Source of the DNA: Deltaproteobacteria bacterium
GTDB taxonomy: Bacteria > Myxococcota > JADLHZ01
Length of the DNA stretch: 64,000 nucleotides
NCBI GenBank assembly: GCA_020848545.1
Contig: JADLHZ010000140.1
Location: 24,814-88,813 of the forward strand
Reading direction: 5' to 3'
Positions 8,394 to 17,468 of the stretch are shown in pieces (the first letter of the stretch is position 1; every line of letters begins with the position of its first letter). Both the position numbers and the translations under genes were made by a program. The notes under the pieces were generated by a model. That model was not told where the DNA came from, made no database searches, and was given only the letters and a program-made list of their open reading frames with translations.

Positions 8394-8507
8394 CGGAAGC
8401 CTCCTCAAGCTCGGACGGCGGAGGGTAGGAGCGAGTGCCCCGGGAAGCAAGGGCCGCGCACCGCCGCGGCGTTGTCAGCATCTAGGAATTGAGGCTAAGC
8501 GCGATCC

Positions 8508-9458
8508 ATGAGCGATGCCATGAGCAACCCGAACGTCCACAAAGTGATCATCGTCGGCTCCGGCCCTGCCGGCTACACCGCCGCCGTCTACGCCGCGCGC
8601 GCCAACTTGGAGCCCGTCCTCTTCGCCGGCCTGCAACCGGGCGGGCAGCTCACCATCACGACCGACGTCGAGAACTATCCGGGCTTTCCGAAGGGCGTCA
8701 TGGGCCCCGAGATGATGGAGCTCTTCAAAGCGCAGGCCGAGCGCTTCGGCACGCAGATTCACATGGACGAGATCACCAAGGTCGATCTCAGCAAGCGCCC
8801 GTTCACGCTCTGGCAGCGCGACAAGGAGTGGAAGGCCGAGACGGTCATCATCGCCACCGGCGCGTCGGCGAAGCTGCTCGACATCCCGTCCGAGAAGAAG
8901 CTCATGGGCCACGGCGTCAGCGCCTGCGCCACCTGCGACGGGTTCTTCTTCAAGAACCAGGACGTGATCGTCGTCGGCGGCGGCGACACCGCGATGGAAG
9001 AGGCCAACTTCCTGACGAAGTTCGCGAGCAAGGTGACCGTCGTTCATCGCAGAGACACGCTGCGCGCGTCGAAGATCATGCAAGAGCGCGCGCTGAAGAA
9101 CCCGAAGATCGCGTTCGTCTGGAACTCGGCGATCGACGAGATCTTGGGCGACGACAAAGGCGTCACCGGCGTGCGCTTGAAGAACCTCGTCAACGGCGAG
9201 ACGATGAAGCTCGCGGCGCAGGGCGTGTTCATCGCCATCGGCCACCAGCCGAATACGCAGATGTTCGACGGACAGCTCGAAACCGACAGCGTAGGCTACA
9301 TCACGATCAAGAGCGGGACGAAGACGAGCGTCGACGGCGTGTTTGCGTGCGGCGACGTCGCCGACGCGATCTACCGCCAAGCGGTGACGGCGGCGGGCAC
9401 TGGCTGCATGGCGGCGATCGACGCGGAGCGCTGGCTCGGCGCCAAGGGCATTCACTGA
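8508..9458 (+). CDS. trxB: Thioredoxin reductase
   Basis: FAD/NADPH flavoprotein that reduces thioredoxin in the cytoplasm. FAD-binding [16 protein letters not shown] at the N-terminus, the redox pair CATC at residues 140-143, the NADPH loop [15 protein letters not shown], and the C-terminal FAD motif [10 protein letters not shown] are all intact. Length 316 residues is typical. A second ATG four codons downstream (8520) is the alternative start. Transcribed alone, divergent from citrate synthase. Confidence 0.96.
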   Translation: MSDAMSNPNVHKVIIVGSGPAGYTAAVYAARANLEPVLFAGLQPGGQLTITTDVENYPGFPKGVMGPEMMELFKAQAERFGTQIHMDEITKVDLSKRPFTLWQRDKEWKAETVIIATGASAKLLDIPSEKKLMGHGVSACATCDGFFFKNQDVIVVGGGDTAMEEANFLTKFASKVTVVHRRDTLRASKIMQERALKNPKIAFVWNSAIDEILGDDKGVTGVRLKNLVNGETMKLAAQGVFIAIGHQPNTQMFDGQLETDSVGYITIKSGTKTSVDGVFACGDVADAIYRQAVTAAGTGCMAAIDAERWLGAKGIH

Positions 9459-9465
9459 AGAAACG

Positions 9466-11337
9466 TCACTGCGGCGCTGACGCTGGCTGCTCTTCGACGA
9501 CCGGCGCCGGCTTCGCCCGCACTTTCTCCATGAAGCCGATGCTCATCCACGGCATGTAGGTGATCGCCAGGACGCCGGCGGCCATGATCAAAAGGAAGGG
9601 CGTCGTCACCTTGTAGACGCGCGGCAACGGCGTGCGGAAACGCGACGCGCTCAAGAGCAAGTTGAGCCCCACCGGCGGGAACAAGAAGCCGAGCTCCAAG
9701 TTCGACAAGAAGATGATGCCCATGTGCACGGGGTCGATGCCGAACGCGGCGGCCATCGGCACGATCAGCGGCGCCAGGATGACGATCGCCGAGTAGATCT
9801 CGAGCACGCTGCCGAGGACGAGCAAGATGAGGTTGAGCGCGAAGAGAAACACGTAGGGCGAGCTCACGTGCGTCTTCACCCACCCGAGCAGCGCGGTCGG
9901 CACTTGCGCATCGACGAGGTAGCTCGTCAGACCCATCGCGGCCCCGAGCACGATGAGCACCGCGCCCATCAAGCGCCCCGAGTGCGTGATCACGCGCGGC
10001 AGATCCTTCTTCACGGAGAGATCCTTGAACACCAAGCATTCTACGACGATCGCCATGAACGCCGCGATCGCCGAGGCTTCGACGATCGTTGTCTTGCCGC
10101 CGAAGATGCCAAAGAGCAGCACCGCCGGGATCGCGAGCTCCCACTTCGCGTCCCACAGTGCGCTCTTCGCCTCGCCGAATGAGAACGGATGCCGCGGCGT
10201 CTTGTGCTTCACGCCAATGTACACGCCGTACGCCATGACGAGCACGATGAGCAGCAGGCCCGGCAAGAAGCCCGCGAGGAAGATCTTGTCGGCCGAGGTC
10301 TCGGCGACGACGCTATAGAGGATCACCGGCAACGAGGGCGGGAGAAGAAGGCCGAGCGAACCCGCGGCGGTGACGAGGCCGAGAGAGAAGCCCTCGGGGT
10401 AGCCTTCCTTCACGAGCACCGGCAGCACGAGCCCGCCAAGCGCGATGATCGTCACGCCCGAGCCGCCGGTCAACGTCGTAAACAGCGCGCACACGATGAC
10501 GACCATGATCGCGATGCCGCCCGGCAGCGAGCCGACGATCGCCCGCGCGGCCCGCACGAGCCGCGTCGACGCGCCGCCTTCCGCGAGCACGAAGCCGCAC
10601 AAGGTGAGCAGCGGGATCGCCGGCAGCGTGGGCGACGCGACCAGGCGGAAGATCTCGGTCGGCACCGCGGCGATCGACACGCCGTCGACGAAGAAGAACG
10701 TCATCGCGATGCCGGCCATGCCGACGTAGACCGGCGCGCCGAGCAGGACCGCGCCGATGATCGCCAGCAAGCACGGCCACGTCACCCAAGACGCGCTGTC
10801 CGCGGTGAGGTCGAGCAAGAAGGTCAGCGCGATGATTCCGAGCGACACACCGCGAAAGAGCCACTTCTCGTGCGCGAGGTACGCGCTACGAACGGCCATG
10901 ATCGCGAGCGTGAGCGGCATGATGAGCTCGCTCCACCACGACGGCATCACATGAAAGAGCCGCTCGCCGCTCTCGCGATTGGCGGCGATCATCACGATCG
11001 CCGCGTATCCGAGCAGCGCCACGACGGCGCCGGCGACCGTGTTGGCGATGAAGCGCGCCGCCTCGCGCGGCCGTCCCTCCGGCAGAAACTCCGTCGTCGC
11101 CAGCGCGAGGTGTGCGCGCGCGCCGGTCGCGATCATGGCGCCGCCAAAGCCGGCCCAGAGCGTCAGGTGCTGCACGAACAAGATCGTGCCGCTCAACGAA
11201 TCGCCGGTGATCGCCCGCGCCGCCGTCGCGATCATCGGCAGCACGACCATGAACGCCGACACGATCACGATGAGGCCAGTTTCGAAGCGGTTCAGAAGCG
11301 AAGGCGGGGCTCCGGCGTCGTCTGTGGCGATTTGCAT
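9466..11337 (-). CDS. TRAP transporter fused permease (DctQ-DctM)
   Basis: Inner-membrane permease of a tripartite ATP-independent periplasmic transporter. Residues about 15-180 form the small four-helix DctQ-like part (LLNRFETGLIVIVSAF; MPSWWSELIMPL), and the remainder is the large DctM part with many hydrophobic helices and the signature GGSGVTIIALGGLVLPVL, TAAGSLGLLLPPSLPVILY and SNLELGFLFPPVGLNLLL. The start at 11337 (MQIATDDA) follows from where the hydrophobic part begins; the upstream open frame is antisense to the hydrolase gene. No DctP binding protein is next to it, so the substrate cannot be guessed; dicarboxylates are the usual one. Confidence 0.9.
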   Translation of the reverse strand: MQIATDDAGAPPSLLNRFETGLIVIVSAFMVVLPMIATAARAITGDSLSGTILFVQHLTLWAGFGGAMIATGARAHLALATTEFLPEGRPREAARFIANTVAGAVVALLGYAAIVMIAANRESGERLFHVMPSWWSELIMPLTLAIMAVRSAYLAHEKWLFRGVSLGIIALTFLLDLTADSASWVTWPCLLAIIGAVLLGAPVYVGMAGIAMTFFFVDGVSIAAVPTEIFRLVASPTLPAIPLLTLCGFVLAEGGASTRLVRAARAIVGSLPGGIAIMVVIVCALFTTLTGGSGVTIIALGGLVLPVLVKEGYPEGFSLGLVTAAGSLGLLLPPSLPVILYSVVAETSADKIFLAGFLPGLLLIVLVMAYGVYIGVKHKTPRHPFSFGEAKSALWDAKWELAIPAVLLFGIFGGKTTIVEASAIAAFMAIVVECLVFKDLSVKKDLPRVITHSGRLMGAVLIVLGAAMGLTSYLVDAQVPTALLGWVKTHVSSPYVFLFALNLILLVLGSVLEIYSAIVILAPLIVPMAAAFGIDPVHMGIIFLSNLELGFLFPPVGLNLLLSASRFRTPLPRVYKVTTPFLLIMAAGVLAITYMPWMSIGFMEKVRAKPAPVVEEQPASAPQ

Positions 11338-11376
11338 GGACCTTCGTGCGGGTACCAAGTTTACCGGAGCGTCGCA

Positions 11377-12243
11377 ATGCCGTATCCTCTGGGCATGAAG
11401 CGCTTCGGCCGCTTTCAGCTCGCAGAGATTCAGACCGGGTGGCAACGCTTGGACGGCGGCGCCATGTTCGGCGTGGTCCCAAAGGCGCTGTGGAACAAGC
11501 TCATCCCTGCGGACGATCGCAACCGGATTCCGCTCGCCTTGCGCGCCCTCTACATCGACACCGGAGATCGCAAGGTCGTCGTCGACACCGGCATCGGCGA
11601 AAAGTTCGACGACAAGCAGAAGGACATCTACGGCGCCGAGTCGTTCCCGGGCGGCTTGCGCGGCACGATGCAGAAGCTCGGCCTCGACTACCGCGCGGTC
11701 ACGGACTGCATCCTCACGCACCTGCACTTCGATCACGCGGGCGGCGCCACGACCCTGGGCGCCAATGGATACGAGCCCACGTTTCCGAACGCCGACTATT
11801 ATCTACAGCGGCGCGCGCTCGAGTGGGCCGAGAACCCCACCGAGAAAGATCGTGTGTCGTTTCGCCCGGACGATTGGCAGTCGTTGATCGCGAGCGGCCG
11901 CCTGCAGCTGCTCGATGGGCCCACCGAGGTGCTGCCCGGTGTGTCCATCGTCATCTCGGATGGCCACGCGGTCGCGCAGCAGCTCGTGCTCGTCGACGGC
12001 GGCGAGGGCCATAAGCTCCTCTACTGCGGCGACGTCATCCCAACGTCGGCGCACATCCCCCTGCCCTACGTGATGGCGTACGATCTACACCCATTGAAGA
12101 CGCTCGAAGAGAAGCGCGTGCTGCTCGCGCAGGCGTTGGAAGACGATTGGATCTTGTACTTCGAGCACGATCCCAAGATCGCCGCGGCGAAGATCACGGA
12201 AGAGAACGGAAAGTTCAGGTGCGGGGCGGTCGTGTCGATCTGA
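11377..12243 (+). CDS. MBL-fold metallo-hydrolase
   Basis: A 288-residue metallo-beta-lactamase superfamily hydrolase. THLHFDHAGG holds the zinc-binding HxHxDH motif; a further ligand histidine lies in SDGHAVAQQLV, the bridging aspartate in CGDVIPTSAHI, and a last histidine in FEHDPKI. The general layout resembles quorum-quenching lactonase-like and PhnP-like members, but the substrate cannot be assigned. ATG 11377 has GGAG seven bases upstream. The gene is divergent from the TRAP permease with 39 bases between starts. Confidence 0.85.
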   Translation: MPYPLGMKRFGRFQLAEIQTGWQRLDGGAMFGVVPKALWNKLIPADDRNRIPLALRALYIDTGDRKVVVDTGIGEKFDDKQKDIYGAESFPGGLRGTMQKLGLDYRAVTDCILTHLHFDHAGGATTLGANGYEPTFPNADYYLQRRALEWAENPTEKDRVSFRPDDWQSLIASGRLQLLDGPTEVLPGVSIVISDGHAVAQQLVLVDGGEGHKLLYCGDVIPTSAHIPLPYVMAYDLHPLKTLEEKRVLLAQALEDDWILYFEHDPKIAAAKITEENGKFRCGAVVSI

Positions 12244-12246
12244 GGG

Positions 12247-12804
12247 CTAGGCGTAGTACTTCTTCAAGCGCTCGGCCATCGTCGACAACTCGCTCTTCAC
12301 GTCCGCCGGCGCGCTCTCTGCGGCCTTCTCGAAGAGCGCCGCTTCTTCGCGCACTTCCTTCTCGATCCGCGTGACCGCCGCGTGCAGCGCCTCGAAGAGA
12401 TCGATGAGCTCGTCGTTCTTCCTCAGCGGTCTCAGCTTCGGGATCTTCCCCTGCGCGAGCTCGTTCAAGTTGCGCGTGAGCACCAACGCCGGGCCTGCGA
12501 TCTTGTGCGTGAGAAAGACGCCCATCGCCGAGATGAGGACGACCATGCCTGCGAGCCACGCGAAGATCTCGTAGAGCACCTTGCGATCCTGCTCTTTCAG
12601 CTGCGACTGGATCGCGTCGTTGGCTTCGGTGTCGTCCATCGCGATGAGCTGCGAGTTCTCACGCACCGTGCCATAGAGGCGCGCGCCGAGCACGCCGGCG
12701 ACGATGGACGAGAGCAAGATGAACACCAACGTGTACTTCAGCTGAAACCTCGCGTTCAGCAGGTACTTACGCCGGTATAGTGGCGGGGGCCCTTCGTCGC
12801 TCAT
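12247..12804 (-). CDS. Membrane protein with HAMP-like domain
   Basis: 185 residues. Two membrane segments (about 24-45, TLVFILLSSIVAGVLGARLY, and 82-102) enclose a short periplasmic loop; directly after the second helix THKIAGPALVLTRNLNELAQG is the conserved start of a HAMP linker, followed by a coiled coil. There is no kinase or methyl-accepting output domain, so it could only signal through a partner. It is the last gene of a four-gene minus-strand unit and its start overlaps the stop of the HEAT-repeat gene (ATGA). Confidence 0.7.
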   Translation of the reverse strand: MSDEGPPPLYRRKYLLNARFQLKYTLVFILLSSIVAGVLGARLYGTVRENSQLIAMDDTEANDAIQSQLKEQDRKVLYEIFAWLAGMVVLISAMGVFLTHKIAGPALVLTRNLNELAQGKIPKLRPLRKNDELIDLFEALHAAVTRIEKEVREEAALFEKAAESAPADVKSELSTMAERLKKYYA

Positions 12805-13595
12805 TTCAGCGTCTCCTCACCGTTTTGCGCGCGATCTTGATTGACCACGCTGACCGCGTCCTCGATCAGGCTCTTCGCGAACGCGTTGAACAGCGCGCTC
12901 TGTGTCGCCGCCCGATCGCTCGCCTTTTTCGGATCGATGATCGTCGCGCCGCCGGTCGCGCCGATCGAGCCCAGAATCACTTTGCCCGGCATGCGAGCGA
13001 GGACCATGTTCACCTTGCAGAAGAGGATCGTGTCCTTGCCTCGTAGCTGATCCTCGCAGACGACGCCACCTATCAGCCGGTACCCACGCGCCGGATCGCT
13101 CTCGACGGAGAAGAGCGGCCGCCCGTTTTCGATCTCGCGTTTGATCGCGTCCTTCAGCGTCGTGTGCATCGGATCCAAGTCCTTGCTGCCGACCTTCTTG
13201 ATGTCGATGAGATCGAGCGCAGGCTTCTTGCCGGTCGACGCCGAAGTCTTCGGGCGCTGCAGCGTCTTCAGCGCCGCCTTGCACGCCTTCCGCACGGCGT
13301 CGTCGGCGTCGCTCTCCATCTTCTCGATCTCGCCGATGACGCGCACGTCGTCGAAGTTCGGTAGCGCCGCGCACGCCGCCGAGCGCACGATCGGATGCTC
13401 GTCCTTCAGCGCCTCGACCAGCGGCTTCAGCGCGCGCGCGTCTTTGGACTTACCGAGCAGCCGGGCGGCGTTCGCGCGCAGCTTGAAGTTCTTCTCGGTG
13501 AAGAGAATGCGCACGAGCTCGTCGACGTTCGCCGCGCGCGCAACGTCGGAGAGCGCGCAGAGCACCAAGATCGCCGCGAGGGTGATGCGCCGCAT
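12801..13595 (-). CDS. Exported HEAT-repeat protein
   Basis: A signal peptide (MRRITLAAILVLCALSDVARA) is followed by HEAT/PBS-lyase-type repeats over about residues 23-110: ARLLGKSKDARALKPLVEAL and AACAALPNFDDVRVIGEIE are successive units. The C-terminal half has no recognised domain. Likely a periplasmic scaffold protein. It sits between the DUF1501 gene (6-base gap) and the HAMP gene (overlap), so it probably belongs to the same envelope function. Confidence 0.7.
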   Translation of the reverse strand: MRRITLAAILVLCALSDVARAANVDELVRILFTEKNFKLRANAARLLGKSKDARALKPLVEALKDEHPIVRSAACAALPNFDDVRVIGEIEKMESDADDAVRKACKAALKTLQRPKTSASTGKKPALDLIDIKKVGSKDLDPMHTTLKDAIKREIENGRPLFSVESDPARGYRLIGGVVCEDQLRGKDTILFCKVNMVLARMPGKVILGSIGATGGATIIDPKKASDRAATQSALFNAFAKSLIEDAVSVVNQDRAQNGEETLK

Positions 13596-13601
13596 CTTGC
13601 T

Positions 13602-15077
13602 TCAGGTGCTGGCGAACACTTCTTCGATCGGATCGGCGTCGATGAACGCCCGTGAGTCGACGCCGAGCGCCGAGACCAAGGTCGCGCTGAGCGACGCTGT
13701 GCTGAAGATCTTCCCCGTCGGGCGCAGATCCACGGTCGGCGAAAAGCCTCCAATCACGCGGCCTCCCTTCACTCCGGCGCCGAAGATCGGCAGGATCTGC
13801 TGGCGACACGACGGGCCACCGCGGTGGTCCGAGCCGCCTTGATCGTTGTAGCCCGTGTCGTCGCGCACGCCGTCCCGGCCCCACTCGCTGACGACGACGA
13901 TGAGCACTTCGTCCAAGAAGCGCTTGGCCTCGACGCCGGCCATGCCGCCGAGCACGAAGAGCAAGCCGGCGAGCCCGCGGCCGAGCGGACGGCTGACGGT
14001 GTGCAGAAGCTTGTTCTCGTCGCGGTGGAGGTCGAAGCCGCTCATGCCTACGGCGACAGCCGGGCTGCCGAACTGCAAGAGGCGCACGGCGAGCGCGAGC
14101 TTGGCGCCGAGCGGGTCGTTGAAGTTGCTGGAAAGCGTGTTGCCGCCGCTCGGGAAGCGAATGAACGAGAGGAACGCTTGCTCGATGCGGCGGTTCGACA
14201 GCGGCACGCCGTACGCGGTGCCCTTCGACGCGGCTTGGTTCTCGACGGTGTTCAGCCGCAGCTCAGGCCTCGCCAGCACTTCTTGCACTGCCTTGAGCTG
14301 CTCGCGGCCGCCGATCACGCGATCGATCTGCGGCGAGAGCGCTCTTGGCAATTTGTTCTTCAAGTCACCGTCGACGGCGCGATGAAAGTCCAGCTCCCAC
14401 GCGTCGACAGCGCCGCGGGGCTCCCGCGTGACGCGCCCGAGCGGGTTGCCGTCGGCCCCGATGTCCAACGGATCACGGATGAAGACCGGCGCGCCGGCTT
14501 CCATGCCCGGCGTCACGGCGCCGAAGATCGCGGCCTCGTCGCCGATACAAAACGGCGGCAGCGGGCGCACGCTCGGCAAGCGGTTACCGATGATCGTGAG
14601 CAGCCCCGGACCGCCGGTCGCCCGGCCGGTCGAGATCAGATTGCGCGCGCGCTTCTCGTCGAGCTCGGCCGGACCGTCAGGATTGTGATCGACCGGTCCG
14701 AGCAGCGAGAACTGCTCGAGCGTCGAGCCGAAGAGCGGCGGCATGTTGATACCCCAGAGCGGCAGGAGCTCCGGGCTTTGCTGGAAGGGCGCGAGATCGG
14801 GGTTGCCGCCGACCGGGCTGGCCAAGCGAAACGCGGCCTTGTTGCTGCCAGGCGAGCCGGCGACGCCGTAGGGATTGAGCGACTTCGGCGCGCCGTCGAA
14901 AGAGAAGAGCGCGTGCGAGCGCATGCCGCCTTGCGCATAGATGATGAGCAGCTGCTTGGCGCGGGTCGCCTGCGCCGCCGCCTGCATCTGCGCGCGGCTG
15001 AAGCGCGGCACGAAGATCATCGGCGCGACGCTCGCCGCCGACAGTGCCGCCAAGAATTGTCGTCTCGAGACCTTCAC
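13602..15077 (-). CDS. DUF1501 protein with Tat-type signal
   Basis: A 491-residue exported protein. The N-terminus MKVSRRQFLAALSAASVAP is a twin-arginine signal. Motifs IYAQGGMRSHALFSFDG, VVSEWGR and SDHRGG match the sulfatase-like DUF1501 family, widespread in Planctomycetes and Myxococcota, with no proven activity. The gene follows the DUF1549-like gene after 9 bases. In planctomycetes, DUF1501 proteins are regularly paired with Cys-rich DUF1549/DUF1553 proteins, and the same pairing is seen here. Confidence 0.8.
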   Translation of the reverse strand: MKVSRRQFLAALSAASVAPMIFVPRFSRAQMQAAAQATRAKQLLIIYAQGGMRSHALFSFDGAPKSLNPYGVAGSPGSNKAAFRLASPVGGNPDLAPFQQSPELLPLWGINMPPLFGSTLEQFSLLGPVDHNPDGPAELDEKRARNLISTGRATGGPGLLTIIGNRLPSVRPLPPFCIGDEAAIFGAVTPGMEAGAPVFIRDPLDIGADGNPLGRVTREPRGAVDAWELDFHRAVDGDLKNKLPRALSPQIDRVIGGREQLKAVQEVLARPELRLNTVENQAASKGTAYGVPLSNRRIEQAFLSFIRFPSGGNTLSSNFNDPLGAKLALAVRLLQFGSPAVAVGMSGFDLHRDENKLLHTVSRPLGRGLAGLLFVLGGMAGVEAKRFLDEVLIVVVSEWGRDGVRDDTGYNDQGGSDHRGGPSCRQQILPIFGAGVKGGRVIGGFSPTVDLRPTGKIFSTASLSATLVSALGVDSRAFIDADPIEEVFAST

Positions 15078-15086
15078 GCCTCGCTC

Positions 15087-16847
15087 CTAATAGGTCGCAA
15101 ACCGCGCCGACTTGAGCATCGCCGAGCAGAAGCGGCGACCCACGCGATCGGGCGGACAGGTGTTCGGGGACTGAAGGCACGATTGCATCGCCAGAACGCT
15201 CGCCGACTTTTCTTCGGGCGACGGCGTCGTCAGGAAGAAGCGCTGGAATTGCAGATCGGCGATCGCTTGCAAGCTCGCTTCGTCGGTGCCGCTGCCCGGC
15301 GCGATGTTCGCGAGCGAGGTCGTCTCGCACGCCTCGCGCGTCAGGTAGTCGAGCGACATCAGGAAGAACGGGCCGGCGTCGTCTTGCTTCCGCACCGTGG
15401 TGCGATCGACGCAGGCGCCGATGGTCCGCGCTTTTTCGCGGCCGCTGAGCTCGGGCTCGTCGGTGGCGGCCGTCTTGACGTCGTAACTATAGATAGAGGC
15501 GATCGGCGCGTAGGCGGTGACCGTCACGCCGCTCACATTCTTAGGATAGGTGCGCGTCTGAAAGCGATAGTCGCACTTGCCGAAGCTGTAGCTCGTCAAC
15601 GCGGCGATCGAGCTGAAGTAGGCGTCGGCGTCCAGGCGCTTGCGCGGCCCGGCGAACACCGGCGAGTCCTTGCCTTCGCAGTCGACCGCCGGGGCGCTCG
15701 GGGTTTGCGCCTGGCGATAGAGCACGGAGCGGAAGATGCTGGCCTCGAGCGCGCGCAGCGAGCCGGACGCCTTGAAAGAATCGGTCAGCGCTTTGACGAG
15801 CCCCTTCGCTGTCTCTTCGTCGAGCGTCGACGCCGGATCGTAGCCGAGCAAGCGCTTCAAAGTCTCCTTCACGTGCTGCTCGTGAAAGTCCGGCCGAATG
15901 ACCAGCAAGCGGCCCGGCGCCGACAACGCATTCAGCTCCTCGGGCCGCGGGCCGTTCTTTTCCGGCGCGTCGTCGAGGTAGAACGCGTTTCCGGGCTCGG
16001 CCGCACAATCGGCGACCGCAGGGAAACGCAGCGGCAAGCTCACGTCCTGCGCCGGACCGATCGCGTTCGAGCTGCGGCAGAACGCCTTCTTCGCGCCGGC
16101 GCAGGCACACGGCTGCACGCGGATGCGCCGCGCGGCGTAGCCGACGAGCCCGGGGTCGCTCGCCACCGGGTCGATCTCGTACATTCTGTAGAGGTTCGCG
16201 AACTCCGCGGTCTCTTCGACGGTCGGCGAGCGCAGCATCAACGCGCCAAAGACGGCGTCGACGTAGCCATCGACCGGTGACTTCGCGAGCGTGCGCGGAT
16301 CGACCTTCGGGTTCACCGAGCGATCGACGAGCAGCGCCAGCATGTTGTCGCCGGTCGAGAGCAGCGCCGGATGGATCGCCGCTTGCGTCACGAAGGTGGT
16401 GATGTCGATCTCTTCTCGATAGAGCTTGCTGACGAGCACGTCGAGGCCGAGCGTGTTCAAGTACCAAGTGCGCGCGTCGTTGTAGCCGAAGCGGTCGGCC
16501 CAGAGCTTCTGGCGCGCGGTGACGTAGTCGGTCGACACGATGAGCGCGTCGACGATCGCGTCGACCTTTTGACCCTGGCACACCGACGCGTAGTCTTCTT
16601 GCGTCGGCAAGCGGCCGACGATGTCGACGAACAAGCGCCGGCAGAGCTCGGTGTCCGACGCCTCGGTGATCGGAAGCAGGCGGCATTTGAAGGCGTCGCG
16701 CAGGCTCGAGTCGACCACCGTGGGACACTCTTTGTTACAGGAGCAAGGATCGGCGTCGCACTTGGCTTCGCCGGCGATGATCTTGCCGCGACCGCAGTGA
16801 ACCGCCGCCGCGAGCGACAATACGACGAGAAGAATGGCGCTTTTCAT
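15087..16847 (-). CDS. Cys-containing exported protein, DUF1549-like
   Basis: 586 residues with an N-terminal hydrophobic signal (MKSAILLVVLSLAAAVHC); the cysteine may be a lipidation site, though the lipobox is poor. A Cys-rich patch follows (CDADPCSCNKECP). LCRRLFVDIVGRLPTQEDY resembles the start of DUF1549 domains, and later segments such as LVYYAARRIRVQPC-like text and LLGYDPASTLDEE fit the paired DUF families of large surface or periplasmic proteins. I infer the family from these short matches and from the adjacent DUF1501 gene. First gene of the four-gene minus-strand unit. Confidence 0.6.
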   Translation of the reverse strand: MKSAILLVVLSLAAAVHCGRGKIIAGEAKCDADPCSCNKECPTVVDSSLRDAFKCRLLPITEASDTELCRRLFVDIVGRLPTQEDYASVCQGQKVDAIVDALIVSTDYVTARQKLWADRFGYNDARTWYLNTLGLDVLVSKLYREEIDITTFVTQAAIHPALLSTGDNMLALLVDRSVNPKVDPRTLAKSPVDGYVDAVFGALMLRSPTVEETAEFANLYRMYEIDPVASDPGLVGYAARRIRVQPCACAGAKKAFCRSSNAIGPAQDVSLPLRFPAVADCAAEPGNAFYLDDAPEKNGPRPEELNALSAPGRLLVIRPDFHEQHVKETLKRLLGYDPASTLDEETAKGLVKALTDSFKASGSLRALEASIFRSVLYRQAQTPSAPAVDCEGKDSPVFAGPRKRLDADAYFSSIAALTSYSFGKCDYRFQTRTYPKNVSGVTVTAYAPIASIYSYDVKTAATDEPELSGREKARTIGACVDRTTVRKQDDAGPFFLMSLDYLTREACETTSLANIAPGSGTDEASLQAIADLQFQRFFLTTPSPEEKSASVLAMQSCLQSPNTCPPDRVGRRFCSAMLKSARFATY

Positions 16848-16898
16848 TCGGACTGTAGCCAAGATACACGAGCATTTGGGCAGGTGCCAAAATAAGAC

Positions 16899-17453
16899 AT
16901 GGCGAAAAAAACCCGCTATTTCATAGGCCTCGGCAGCAACGTGGGCGATCGCTCGGCGGCGTTTACAGCGGCGCATGCGGCGCTTGCAGCGCATGGCGTC
17001 GTGGCGGCTTTTTCGCACGTGTTCGAGACGGCGCCGCTCGGCCCCAGCACCGCGCCGTACCTGAACGCGGCCTTGGCGCTCGACTGTGATCTCGCGCCGG
17101 AGCCGTTGCTCGCCGCGTTGCTCGACATCGAGCGCGCGAACGGACGCGTGCGCGGCGAGCGGTGGGCGGCGCGCACCTTGGATCTCGACGTGCTGCTCGC
17201 GGGCGATCTCGTTTTGGCGTCTGAGACGCTGACCGTCCCGCATCCGCGCCTGCACGAGCGCGGCTTCGTGCTCGCGCCGCTCGTGTGCATCGCGGGCGAC
17301 GTTCGCGTGCCGCCCTCGCAGCGCCGCGTGATCGATCTCTACGCGGAGTGGCGGCAGCGCGGCGAAGGCGGCGTGGCGCTTTGGCCCGGCACCGGTGCGC
17401 CGCTGCCACGCTCGAGCGATGCTTCTCGTGTGGTTCCGCTTGCAACGTTTTAG
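16899..17453 (+). CDS. folK: HPPK, 2-amino-4-hydroxy-6-hydroxymethyldihydropteridine pyrophosphokinase
   Basis: Transfers pyrophosphate from ATP to hydroxymethyl-dihydropterin in folate synthesis. FIGLGSNVGDR at the start, FETAPLGPSTAPYLNAAL, and the signature RTLDLDVLLAGD with both metal-binding aspartates, then PHPRLHERGFVLAPL, are all present. 184 residues is close to usual length. No other folate gene is adjacent. Divergent from the DUF1549-like gene with 51 bases between starts. Confidence 0.94.
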   Translation: MAKKTRYFIGLGSNVGDRSAAFTAAHAALAAHGVVAAFSHVFETAPLGPSTAPYLNAALALDCDLAPEPLLAALLDIERANGRVRGERWAARTLDLDVLLAGDLVLASETLTVPHPRLHERGFVLAPLVCIAGDVRVPPSQRRVIDLYAEWRQRGEGGVALWPGTGAPLPRSSDASRVVPLATF

Positions 17454-17468
17454 CCGCGGCAGCATCCT

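Noticed and set aside
13824..16280. 818-codon plus-strand ORF
   Set aside because: Antisense to the DUF1501 and DUF1549-like genes, with no recognisable motif.
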